Origin: an uncultured Erythrobacter sp.
Lineage (GTDB): Bacteria; Pseudomonadota; Alphaproteobacteria; Sphingomonadales; Sphingomonadaceae
DNA: 64,000 bases
Direction of reading: 5' to 3'
Assembly: GCA_947488755.1 (NCBI GenBank)
Contig: CANLAD010000001.1
Coordinates: 1,807,501-1,871,500 of the forward strand
The position numbers were made by a program, and so were the translations under genes. The notes beneath the pieces are model-generated. The model was not told where the DNA came from and did not search any database. It saw only the letters and a program-made list of their open reading frames with translations. Shown here piece after piece: positions 20,081 through 28,719 of this stretch; the stretch's first letter is position 1, and each line of letters begins with the position of its first letter.

Positions 20081-21249
20081 ACGCGGTTAGCTCGATCGCA
20101 CCCGAAATCGCGGCAAGCGAAGAGGCCGCGCTGGTCTTGCGCGTCCTCACCGGGCGCAATGCCGGGGCAGAGCACCGCCTGCCGCAAAACCGCAAGCTGC
20201 TGATCGGGCACAGCTTTGAAAACGACGTCGTCCTGCGGCACGCCAGCACTCGCGGCAACAAGCTGGAGGTGACCACATGCGGCAAGCGCGCGGTGGTCAG
20301 GGTCGCGAGCGGTCAGGTATGCGTGCTCGGCAAGAACTTCGCGGCGGGCGAACGCATAACGCTTGAACCCTATATCCCCGCACGCATCGGCGAAATCGTG
20401 TTCGCGATTGGCGGCGCGGATGAGGAGCGGTGGTCGGAAGCATTGGAGGGATCGAGCGAGGATACCGCTGCCGCCCTCGAGAGCGTCGAGGATGCGCCCC
20501 GCACCGATCTCGGCGAGCGCGTGGCGCTGCGTTCTGCTCCCCTGCGCGACAGATATCTCGACCGCCTCTTGTCGCCGCGCACGCTGGCGATCGTCGGCGG
20601 TGCCTGCCTCGCGATCGCAGGAGGCGCGTTTGCAGGGACGTCAATGCTCGCGCCCGAGTCTGCATCCGCCCGCGAGATCGGCTCCGAACTGGCCGAGCTT
20701 GGCTATCCGGCCCTGTATGTGGAGCACAGCGCGGACGGGGCCGAGCTATCGGTGATCGGGCTCGTCGGTGGCGACGAGGATTTGCTGACCCTGCGCGAAT
20801 GGGCCGCGGCCCACCACCCCGATATCGCCATCGGCGTCGCAACCATACAGGGAGCGGCGGAATCGGCGACCAGCCTCCTCGCCGCGCAGGGTATCGATGC
20901 TGCCGTGACCCCTCTGGGCGCTGACAGCCTTTCAATCGAGAGCGAGTTTTTGCCGCAGGACAGACAGACTGAACTCGAAACCCTCCTGCGCGCCGACCTA
21001 CCCCGTGTGCGCCGCTTTGTGTTCAACGGGTCGGCGACGCGCGGTGAGCAGGATCTCGCCTACTTTTTCAATGCACCCGGTTACGGCGCGGCAAGCTTCG
21101 TCGCGGGCGATCCGAGCTTCATCGTGACCGAGGATGGAACCCGATGGTTCGTCGGCGCGAGCCTGCCGACCGGACATACGATCACCGAAATCGTCGATAA
21201 CCGCGTGACCGTCGAGCGAGACGGATTGCGCGACACGCTGATTATGTAG
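20077..21249 (+). CDS. sctD: type III secretion inner membrane ring protein SctD (FHA-like N-terminus)
   Basis: N-terminal FHA-like LVLRVLTGRNAGAEHRLPQNRKLLIGHSFENDVVL, single TM LAIVGGACLAIAGGAFAG; position after sctC. Confidence 0.8.
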   Translation: MNAVSSIAPEIAASEEAALVLRVLTGRNAGAEHRLPQNRKLLIGHSFENDVVLRHASTRGNKLEVTTCGKRAVVRVASGQVCVLGKNFAAGERITLEPYIPARIGEIVFAIGGADEERWSEALEGSSEDTAAALESVEDAPRTDLGERVALRSAPLRDRYLDRLLSPRTLAIVGGACLAIAGGAFAGTSMLAPESASAREIGSELAELGYPALYVEHSADGAELSVIGLVGGDEDLLTLREWAAAHHPDIAIGVATIQGAAESATSLLAAQGIDAAVTPLGADSLSIESEFLPQDRQTELETLLRADLPRVRRFVFNGSATRGEQDLAYFFNAPGYGAASFVAGDPSFIVTEDGTRWFVGASLPTGHTITEIVDNRVTVERDGLRDTLIM

Positions 21250-21272
21250 CCTCCGACCCGAAGAAAGGAACT

Positions 21273-21581
21273 GTGATGACGAATATCTCAACCCGCGTGC
21301 TGGCCGATCTGGCCTCTGCCCCCTCGATGGCTCCGGCGACCGGAACCAACCGCAACTGGTTCGAAGCGTTTGCCGGCGCCTGGGGCACCGCGCTCGACAA
21401 CCAAGCGGCACAGATCGAGCAGCAATCCATGCGCATCTCAGGCGAGAATGCCGATGACAGCCCGTCGGAAATCACCCGCCTGACCGCCGATTCGATGCGC
21501 ATGAGCTTCATGGCGCAAAGCAGCCACACGTCGCTCGACAGCGTGTCGAAAGCGCTTGAAACCATGGCACGCAAGAGCTGA
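21273..21581 (+). CDS. candidate T3SS needle-like subunit (SctF-like)
   Basis: 102 aa, no signal peptide, amphipathic C-terminal helix LTADSMRMSFMAQSSHTSLDSVSKALETMARKS; between sctD and sctI. Confidence 0.45.
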   Translation: MMTNISTRVLADLASAPSMAPATGTNRNWFEAFAGAWGTALDNQAAQIEQQSMRISGENADDSPSEITRLTADSMRMSFMAQSSHTSLDSVSKALETMARKS

Positions 21582-21583
21582 CG

Positions 21584-21994
21584 ATGGGCGGAGAAATTAT
21601 CGCCGCCGCGCTTGGCTCGCTGGGAGGTTCGGCTGCGGGAGAGCGCATCATCTCACTCGGTCCGAGCGGTGGAGGCGTCAGCGGAAACCCAACCGAGGCC
21701 GGACGTTTTGCCGCCGCCATCGACCAGGCGCAATCCGCCAGTTCCGCGATGAGCATCGAATTGCCCGCGCCGCTTGGCAACATGCTCACCGCGCTCGACG
21801 GGATCGACGTGCAGGCTCGCTCGGTGACTGATTTCGCGCAATCCGCGCAGGCGAGCGGTGGTGAGCTGACGCCTGGCGAAGTGGTCGAGCTGACCATGAA
21901 GTGCCAGGAATTCATGTTCCAGTGCCAGCTCACCTCGAACATCGCCAATCGCAGCGCGGACGGCGTGCAGCAATTGTTCCGTCAACAGGGCTGA
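21584..21994 (+). CDS. sctI: type III secretion inner rod protein SctI
   Basis: C-terminus ELTMKCQEFMFQCQLTSNIANRSADGVQQLFRQQG, SctI/YscI type; directly before sctJ. Confidence 0.8.
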   Translation: MGGEIIAAALGSLGGSAAGERIISLGPSGGGVSGNPTEAGRFAAAIDQAQSASSAMSIELPAPLGNMLTALDGIDVQARSVTDFAQSAQASGGELTPGEVVELTMKCQEFMFQCQLTSNIANRSADGVQQLFRQQG

Positions 21995-22012
21995 CGGTTT
22001 GGAGTAGGACCG

Positions 22013-22786
22013 ATGGGTAAAATGAGCGGGATTGGAAAGGCGGCGATCACTCTGGCGCTCGCAGCGATGCTGGCGGCATGCGGTGGGCAGGAGCTTTACC
22101 GCAATGTCGACGAACGCGAGGCCAATGCGATGATCGCGGTGCTGATGCGCGCCGGGATCGAGAGCGACAAGACGCTGGGCGAGGACGACACGTTTACCGT
22201 CCACGTCTCGCAGAAGGATTTCTCCCGCGCTGTCGATCTGCTGCGCCAGAACGGCCTGCCGCGTGAAAAGTTTGAATCGCTCGGCACAGTGTTCAAGAAG
22301 GAGGGCTTTACCTCATCCTCACTCGCCGAACGCGCCCGGCTTGTTTACGGGATCAGCCAGGAGCTGTCCCACACGATCAGCCAGTTCGATGGCGTGATGG
22401 AAGCGCGCGTGCATCTCGCCTTGCCGGAAGCCGACGCGCTCACGGGGGTTGCCAATCCGCCTTCGGCTTCCGTTTTCATAAAGTACCGCGAAGGCATGGA
22501 TTTGCCCGCGCAGACTGCCGGGATCAAGGCGCTGGTGATGAACAGTATCGAAGGGCTGGATTACGACAAGGTCAGCATCGCGATGACAGAAGCAAAGCCG
22601 CTTCCCGCGCCAATACAACCCAGCGGAGTCGATCGGCTCGGTGCGCTGATTACCCCGATTGCGGGCGTGCTCGGACTTGGATTGCTGACGATCGGCGGTT
22701 GGCGTGTGTTCGCGACACGGCGGTCGCGCAGCGCGCGCGGGTTGTCGTTCGGCAAGGACCGGGCGGCGTCCTCGGGCAAGAATTGA
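22013..22786 (+). CDS. sctJ: type III secretion inner membrane ring lipoprotein SctJ (YscJ/FliF)
   Basis: Lipobox LAACGG; ELYRNVDEREANAMIAVLMRAGIES...SHTISQFDGVMEARVHLALPEAD. Confidence 0.95.
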   Translation: MGKMSGIGKAAITLALAAMLAACGGQELYRNVDEREANAMIAVLMRAGIESDKTLGEDDTFTVHVSQKDFSRAVDLLRQNGLPREKFESLGTVFKKEGFTSSSLAERARLVYGISQELSHTISQFDGVMEARVHLALPEADALTGVANPPSASVFIKYREGMDLPAQTAGIKALVMNSIEGLDYDKVSIAMTEAKPLPAPIQPSGVDRLGALITPIAGVLGLGLLTIGGWRVFATRRSRSARGLSFGKDRAASSGKN

Positions 22787-22788
22787 CG

Positions 22789-23235
22789 ATGACGAGTGCT
22801 GCGGGAACGCCAGGAGTCGACGTAACGCTATCTCCCCGCGCGGCGCGGTTCGCCCTGCGGCTCGGCGGCGAGACACCGCCAGGTTTTGCGGAACTGGCGC
22901 GCCAAAGGCGGATCGAGCGCGGCGCGAGCGATCGCCGTGAGCAGGTAGCTGCGGTGCTGGCCTTGCTCGATGCGAAGCCCGCGCTTGATACCGAGCTTTG
23001 CGGGAGGAAGCTCGGCGCATTGGCGGATGTCGTCGGAGAGGAACTGTTTGATCGCATCTGCGACATGGACCTCGCGGATTGCGCGCCGTCAGCTTCCGAA
23101 CGACACCTGCCGCAACCCGGCTTGCTGCGCCCGGAAGGTGAGACGCTGCTCGCTGCGACCGGCAGCGATCCGCGCCTCGCGAAGCTCGCCGAAATCGCGA
23201 TCGCACTGATCGATGGCAAGGGCGAGATCGAATGA
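22789..23235 (+). CDS. SctK-like accessory cytosolic protein (by position)
   Basis: 148 aa between sctJ and sctL; ATG at 22789, overlaps sctL start. Confidence 0.45.
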   Translation: MTSAAGTPGVDVTLSPRAARFALRLGGETPPGFAELARQRRIERGASDRREQVAAVLALLDAKPALDTELCGRKLGALADVVGEELFDRICDMDLADCAPSASERHLPQPGLLRPEGETLLAATGSDPRLAKLAEIAIALIDGKGEIE

Positions 23236-23816
23236 GCGCGCAATTGCTCTGCGGCGACACCCTGCTGCGCCTGCCCTCGGCGCGAATTGCACGCGAGGAC
23301 GTGGCGGTGGTGCGGGATACGGATACGTTGCTGGCAGACGCCAAGGCTATTCGTGAAAGCGCGCTCGAGGCGGCGAAATCGGCCGAGCGAGCCGGGTATG
23401 AAAAGGGCCGCGAGCAGGCGTTGGCTGAAATGAAAGAGACGCTTGGCAAGGCGCTGGCCGAACTGACAAGCCAGTTCGACGACGAGAACGCGCGCCGCGA
23501 GAACGAAGTCGCCCACGCGGCGATGACGGTGGTCGAACAACTGATTGGGTCGAAGGATGATCTGGATGTGGTGCAAGGGTTGGCTCGGCGGGCACTCGGA
23601 CACAGCGCCGCAACCATTCACGTCGCGCCCGAATGGGTCGACGATCTGACCGCCTCCCTCGGAACCGAGGCGGGCGCGGAAATCAAGGCAGATCCATCGC
23701 TCGACCGGCTGGCCTGCCGGATCACGACAGGCGAAGGACGCATCATCGCCGATCTCGACACACAGCTCGCCAATCTGCGCGCACGCTGGGGCCTTGAAAG
23801 CAGGTCAGCGCAATGA
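23232..23816 (+). CDS. sctL: type III secretion ATPase stator SctL (YscL/FliH/HrpE)
   Basis: Coiled-coil ESALEAAKSAERAGYEKGREQALAEMKETLGKALAELTSQ; directly before sctN. Confidence 0.85.
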   Translation: MSAQLLCGDTLLRLPSARIAREDVAVVRDTDTLLADAKAIRESALEAAKSAERAGYEKGREQALAEMKETLGKALAELTSQFDDENARRENEVAHAAMTVVEQLIGSKDDLDVVQGLARRALGHSAATIHVAPEWVDDLTASLGTEAGAEIKADPSLDRLACRITTGEGRIIADLDTQLANLRARWGLESRSAQ

Positions 23817-25141
23817 CCCAAACCTCCGCGCGCGCCGAAATCGCCAATCTTCTCGACGGCTTGCGCGCACCGCTGTTCGAGCAGCGCGGCAAGCTGGTCG
23901 GAGCCACCGGAACCACTCTGCGGGTGCGCGGTGTTCGGGCTCGGATCGGCGATCTCGTCGAGATCGGCGCGGGCACTGGCGAGCCTGGCCTTGGCGCAGA
24001 AGTGGTCGGATTTGATGGCGATTGTCTGATCCTGACCCCGCTGGGCGAGCTGCGCGGGCTTGGCGTCGATGCCGAGGTGATCCTGCGAGAAATGGCCGAC
24101 CGTGTGCCCGCCAATGCCAGCCTTATGGGGCGCGTACTCGATGCAGGCGGCGTCCCGATCGACGGGCGCGGGCCGATCGCGCTGATGCCCGACCGCCCGC
24201 TGGTCGCGCCATCGCCCAATCCCATGTCTCGCCGACCGATCGACGAACCGCTCGAGAGCGGTATCCGGGCAATCGACGGTCTTCTCACGCTCGGCAAGGG
24301 CCAGCGCATGGGCATTTTCGCCGCCGCCGGTGGAGGCAAGTCCACGCTGCTCGCCATGCTCGCCCGCCGCGCGCAGGCGGATGCGATTGTCATCGGCCTG
24401 ATCGGCGAGCGCGGACGCGAAGTGCCCGAATTCATCGCAGACACGCTGGGCGAAGAGGGTCTCGCGCGCTCGGTCGTTGTGGTCGCAACTTCAGACCGGC
24501 CCGCGATGGAGCGGGTCCGGGCTGCGCGCGCGGCCACGGCGATTGCCGAGAGTTTTCGCGCCGAGGGCAAGCATGTCCTGCTGCTGATCGACAGCGTCAC
24601 CCGCTATGCGCGTGCCCTGCGCGAAATCGGCCTGGCGGCTGGTGAACCGGCGGTGCGGCGCGGCCTCCCACCTTCGGTGTTCGCAGAACTGCCGCGCCTG
24701 TTCGAGCGAGCAGGCTCCGATGGCACAGGCGCGATCACAGCGCTTTACACCGTGCTGACCGAAGGCGAGGAGGAAGATCCGGTCGCGGAGGAGGTCCGTT
24801 CACTGCTCGACGGCCACATCAATCTTTCGCGGGCACTGGGCGCGCGCGGTCACTTCCCTGCAATCGACATTCTCGCAAGTCAGTCGCGCCTGTTTCGCAA
24901 GCTTGCTGGATCTGGCCAATTGGCCGCGGCGGAGGCGCTGCGCGCGATGCTGGCCAAGCTCGCCGATATCGAATTGCTGCTGCAGATGGGCGAATATCAG
25001 GCGGGCCAGGATCCGCTCGCCGACGCCGCGCTTGCCCAGCGCGACCAGATTGAGGCGTTTCTTCAACAGCGCCCCGATGAGAGCAGCGACAGCGCGACCA
25101 CGCTCGCACGGCTGCGTAATATCGGGGAGACGATCTTGTGA
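23813..25141 (+). CDS. sctN: type III secretion ATPase SctN
   Basis: Walker A FAAAGGGKSTLL; LLLIDSVTRYARALREIGLAAGEPAVRRGLPPSVFAELPRLFERAG. Confidence 0.96.
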   Translation: MTQTSARAEIANLLDGLRAPLFEQRGKLVGATGTTLRVRGVRARIGDLVEIGAGTGEPGLGAEVVGFDGDCLILTPLGELRGLGVDAEVILREMADRVPANASLMGRVLDAGGVPIDGRGPIALMPDRPLVAPSPNPMSRRPIDEPLESGIRAIDGLLTLGKGQRMGIFAAAGGGKSTLLAMLARRAQADAIVIGLIGERGREVPEFIADTLGEEGLARSVVVVATSDRPAMERVRAARAATAIAESFRAEGKHVLLLIDSVTRYARALREIGLAAGEPAVRRGLPPSVFAELPRLFERAGSDGTGAITALYTVLTEGEEEDPVAEEVRSLLDGHINLSRALGARGHFPAIDILASQSRLFRKLAGSGQLAAAEALRAMLAKLADIELLLQMGEYQAGQDPLADAALAQRDQIEAFLQQRPDESSDSATTLARLRNIGETIL

Positions 25142-25572
25142 CCGGGCACTATGCCAAGGCGCGGCGGGTCGCCGAAATCCGCGAACGCCGCTGCGAGCGC
25201 GCGCGGATCGAGGCGGCGCGGGCGCTCAGGCAAAGGGAAGCCGAAGCGGCGCGCGCTGCACAGGAACTCGACGAAAGGAAACGCGCCGAGGCCGAGGCAA
25301 GGTCGGCTTTTTTCAGCAACCCGGCGGACGATCACGGTACCGTCTGGCTGATCGCCAATGCGCGCAAGCGGGAGGTGGCGATGGAGGGCTGCAGAGACGC
25401 CGATACGCAGCGCGATGCAGCACACGCCACCGCCGCGCAGCGCCGCCGCGAATACGAAAAGTCGCACGAGCGCGCCCTGATCCTTGAACAGGCGGAGACG
25501 CGGTTGCGGGCGGTTGCGACGCGTCAGGCCGAGGAACGCGCGCAAGAGGACAGCGAGGAGCAACGACGATGA
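25138..25572 (+). CDS. sctO: type III secretion stalk protein SctO (YscO/FliJ-like)
   Basis: 144 aa highly charged coiled-coil immediately after sctN. Confidence 0.65.
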   Translation: MTGHYAKARRVAEIRERRCERARIEAARALRQREAEAARAAQELDERKRAEAEARSAFFSNPADDHGTVWLIANARKREVAMEGCRDADTQRDAAHATAAQRRREYEKSHERALILEQAETRLRAVATRQAEERAQEDSEEQRR

Positions 25573-26249
25573 ACGCGTCAAACACATCCCCGCCCGCTCA
25601 CGCCCCCGCTCACGCGGCTCGCCAGCCGGTGCAGCAGGCCCGAACCGACCGCTCGGCCGAACCCCCGCGCCAGCAGGCCGAGACGCGCTCCGCAAAGGAT
25701 CGCTTCGCGGCGAAACTGGAGCGCGAGACTTCGGGTACGGGCGGCGAACGGAAGGACTCGACCGATTTTTCCGCCCTGGAAGGCGCTTTCGCGGGCAAGG
25801 CGCGCCTGCCGAACGGATCGAGCGAGGGCGAAGCAAATTCCGGCGGGCACGAAGGCTTTGCCCAGACTGCGATGACCTTCACAGCGCAATCCACATCGGC
25901 AGCTTTGATCGCCGCACCCGCCGCCGTTTCGATCGACCCAACCTCGCTTCAACGCATGGCCGCTCAGATCGCCGAGAGCTGGCCGTCGAGCGCCGCCCAG
26001 CAGATGTCAATCCAGTTCCCCGAAGGAATGCTGGCAGAATCCGCGCTGATCCGGCGCGAACCTGACGGCAGCGTGGCGATCCGCATCGCCGGAATGGATC
26101 CGACGCTCTCGGCCCGCCAGAGCGCGCGGGCGCAGATAGAGCTTACCAATGCGCTCGCGCTGCGGCGGCTCAGGGTGGACGCACTCAGCTTCGAGCGCGC
26201 CGAGGCCGATCAGCGCGGCTTGGATTCCGCGATATCGCGGGCCGTCTGA
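25569..26249 (+). CDS. type III secretion SctP/FliK-like (needle length control candidate)
   Basis: 226 aa; disordered Pro/Ala-rich N-terminus, C-terminal region MSIQFPEGMLAESALIRREPDGSVAIRIAG; last gene of sct operon. Confidence 0.55.
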   Translation: MNASNTSPPAHAPAHAARQPVQQARTDRSAEPPRQQAETRSAKDRFAAKLERETSGTGGERKDSTDFSALEGAFAGKARLPNGSSEGEANSGGHEGFAQTAMTFTAQSTSAALIAAPAAVSIDPTSLQRMAAQIAESWPSSAAQQMSIQFPEGMLAESALIRREPDGSVAIRIAGMDPTLSARQSARAQIELTNALALRRLRVDALSFERAEADQRGLDSAISRAV

Positions 26250-26674
26250 TCGATCTGGCGCAGCGATCCATCGATGGTCTCGCGCGGTTCGGACTGTTCG
26301 TTGGCAACAATCAGACGGGCGATCGTGTCCAGAGAGGCGGCCTCGGGACGCGCCGCCATTAACGATGCGCTTTCCTGCACGAAGCCGTCGAGTGAGCGCG
26401 CCAACCGGCCCTCATCGGTAGGCCGTCCGCCGAGATCGGTGGTGAGCTCGCGGGCGGTTTCGCTGATGGCATAGATATCCTCGCCCTCGCGGAACTGGTC
26501 GCTTTCCTCGTTGTCCCGCTCCTGATCGAACAGCTTGAATTCCCGCGCCATTCGACCTGCGACCTTGCCCGCGAGCCTGCGCAGCGCGCCGCCGGTGCGG
26601 CTGCCATTGTCCCCGCCACCGCCAGAAACGGGCGAGACGGGCGAAACACCGGTGGGACGGATTGCATTGACCAT
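26210..26674 (-). CDS. hypothetical protein, T3SS-linked; convergently overlaps sctP 3' end
   Basis: 154 aa; Ser/Pro/Gly-rich N-terminus MVNAIRPTGVSPVSPVSGGGG; helical C-terminus. Confidence 0.55.
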   Translation of the reverse strand: MVNAIRPTGVSPVSPVSGGGGDNGSRTGGALRRLAGKVAGRMAREFKLFDQERDNEESDQFREGEDIYAISETARELTTDLGGRPTDEGRLARSLDGFVQESASLMAARPEAASLDTIARLIVANEQSEPRETIDGSLRQIDQTARDIAESKPR

Positions 26675-26680
26675 GACCCG

Positions 26681-27643
26681 TCAGCGCCCCCGGCCAGCGA
26701 CCTGGCGGATCGAGGCGAGCGCTTCGGGAGAGGCGACAAATCCGGCCGCGCGCATCGCTTCTGTGGGCCAGGCACCATTTGCGAACTGGCGCACAATCTC
26801 GGACTGGTCGGGTGGAGGCCAGGCGGGTGCCTTGTCGCGGGCCATTGCCAGCAGACGCTCGCGGATCGCGTCCTGATCTGGATCGTCAGCGGGCTGCATC
26901 AGCATCGCGGCGGGCAGCGAGCCCTTGTTGCCGACCAGCCACGGATTGGCCCCGGCCTGCATCAGCACCTCAGCCGAGCGATAATCCTCGAACCGGATCG
27001 CGGCTTCGAGCGGGGTGCCGCCGACTTCGTCGGGCTGGTTTACGTCCGCGCCCGCTTTCACAAGGAGGCTCACCGCATCGGAACGCTCGTAATACAGCAC
27101 CTCTCGCAAAGGCCTCGCGCGGCCCGGCCCGTGCGCATCGGGCGAAGCGCCCGCTTGCAGCAGCATCGTCGCCATTAGCGGATCGTCAGCCAGCGCGGCA
27201 TAAGTCAGCGCGTTGCCGGGCGGGATGCCATCGGGATCGGCGCCCAGTTCCAGCAACGCACCGACCATGCGCGCATCGCAATTCGCCACGGCAAAGGTCA
27301 GGAGCCCACCGGTGTTCCCGTTGGATGGGCGCTCGCCCCGACCGAGCACGCGGTGCGTTTCAAGCAGCTTGGGATTGGCGCGCACCAGCCGCTCGACCGC
27401 GTCGATATCGCCCGCCACGACCGCGTCGTAGATCCGGCGTCCCTCCTCGCCATTATCGAGAAAAGGCCGCACCTTTTCAGAGGTTGGGAGCGCAACTTGC
27501 GAAGTTTCAAAACATGAAGATTCCGCGTTCAAGGGCGAACAACTCCCGATAGAACAGGCCAGCAGCACAATCGCGGGCAAGGCGGCGGCCCGGCCCGTCA
27601 AGATTTTCACGTCCGCTGTAAGCCGCTCGCCGTCTTGCGCCAA
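26681..27643 (-). CDS. ankyrin-repeat lipoprotein, candidate immunity protein for the upstream lipase
   Basis: Lipoprotein-type signal AIVLLACSIGSCS; repeats such as MVGALLELGADPDGIPPGNALTYAAL and AVSLLVKAGADVNQPDEVGGTPLEAAI; starts 1 nt after lipase stop. Confidence 0.75.
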   Translation of the reverse strand: MAQDGERLTADVKILTGRAAALPAIVLLACSIGSCSPLNAESSCFETSQVALPTSEKVRPFLDNGEEGRRIYDAVVAGDIDAVERLVRANPKLLETHRVLGRGERPSNGNTGGLLTFAVANCDARMVGALLELGADPDGIPPGNALTYAALADDPLMATMLLQAGASPDAHGPGRARPLREVLYYERSDAVSLLVKAGADVNQPDEVGGTPLEAAIRFEDYRSAEVLMQAGANPWLVGNKGSLPAAMLMQPADDPDQDAIRERLLAMARDKAPAWPPPDQSEIVRQFANGAWPTEAMRAAGFVASPEALASIRQVAGRGR

Positions 27644-27644
27644 G

Positions 27645-28628
27645 TCAATTGCTCTGGAGGCTGGAGATCACGTAATCCATGCCGTGTTTTGCCACCGGAT
27701 TGTCCTGATACCAACGCATATCGTCAGGCCGCACCGGGTCGAGGGCGATCCGATCGCCTACCGCTTCGGGCAGATCGGTAACCGCGGCTCCAACCAGCCC
27801 GCCGACTAGCGCGCCGAACACACGATCCCCGCCATCCTGAAGCGCCGAGAGAATTTCCCCGCGCACATAGAAAGCGCTGATGTCAGGCACGTCGAGCTGG
27901 CCGTCGGCGCTTGCGATCGCTTCGGCGTCGGCGATGGTGTTGTCGGAGAGGCCAGCCGCGTTAAACGTCGCGGCGTCAAGTTCGGAGGCGATTGAAGCCG
28001 CGGAGGCCAGCCCTCCGCCCAGCGAATGCCCGGTCAACGTGACGCGCGCACCATCGGGGACAGTCAGCCGCTGCCCTATTTCCAGCGCGCGGTTGTAGTG
28101 ATCGGTCTGAAGGCCGACGCCCTGCCCCAGATTGCTGCCCCAGTCGTTCGCGCTTTGCGTGCCGCGGAAGGCGACGGTGTAGCTCATCTGCCCATCGAAT
28201 TCGCGCACATAGACTTCGGCACGGAAATCGGAGGTCGGGGAGCTCAACATGCTTTCGGTCAGGCCGATCTCGGCAAGCTGACCGGGCGTTGCCAGATCCC
28301 ATCCGGCAGGCAGCGCCGTGCCCGGTGCGTAGACATCTGCGGCCATCGCGGCCAGTTCCTGCGCCGAGGGTTCGGGCGGTAACGGCGTCGATGTGTGAGC
28401 GAGCTGAGCGGCGTCGGGTGTCGCCGGTGTCGGAGAAAATTGCGCCTGTTGCACTTGGGGGGACGGAGTGATCGCTGCGTCGCGCATCGCCGTACGGGCG
28501 GCATCTATCCGCGCATCGCTCGCGGCAGCAAGCTGGCTCCCCTGCGCGCTGTCCTGCGCCCGATCGACACTGGTCGCATTCGATATGCCGCTGCTGCGTT
28601 CGGTCTCCACCGGACGATCTCCTGCCAT
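27645..28628 (-). CDS. class 3 lipase-like protein, candidate secreted effector
   Basis: YTVAFRGTQSANDWGSNLGQG; nucleophile elbow VTLTGHSLGGGLASAA; ~95 aa polar disordered N-terminus without Sec signal. Confidence 0.8.
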   Translation of the reverse strand: MAGDRPVETERSSGISNATSVDRAQDSAQGSQLAAASDARIDAARTAMRDAAITPSPQVQQAQFSPTPATPDAAQLAHTSTPLPPEPSAQELAAMAADVYAPGTALPAGWDLATPGQLAEIGLTESMLSSPTSDFRAEVYVREFDGQMSYTVAFRGTQSANDWGSNLGQGVGLQTDHYNRALEIGQRLTVPDGARVTLTGHSLGGGLASAASIASELDAATFNAAGLSDNTIADAEAIASADGQLDVPDISAFYVRGEILSALQDGGDRVFGALVGGLVGAAVTDLPEAVGDRIALDPVRPDDMRWYQDNPVAKHGMDYVISSLQSN

Positions 28629-28719
28629 TTATCGCAGCAGCGAGCATGCCACCGGCAGGGGCGAGATGTCTCTATACGTTTCGTATACGGGTAAGCGCGC
28701 GCATGATCCGGTCGACGGT

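Noticed and set aside
10550-26249. Flagellar export apparatus interpretation
   Set aside because: Secretin SctC, inner rod SctI and SctD/SctJ layout, with no flagellin, hook, rod or motor genes in the window, favour an injectisome despite the FliO-like gene.
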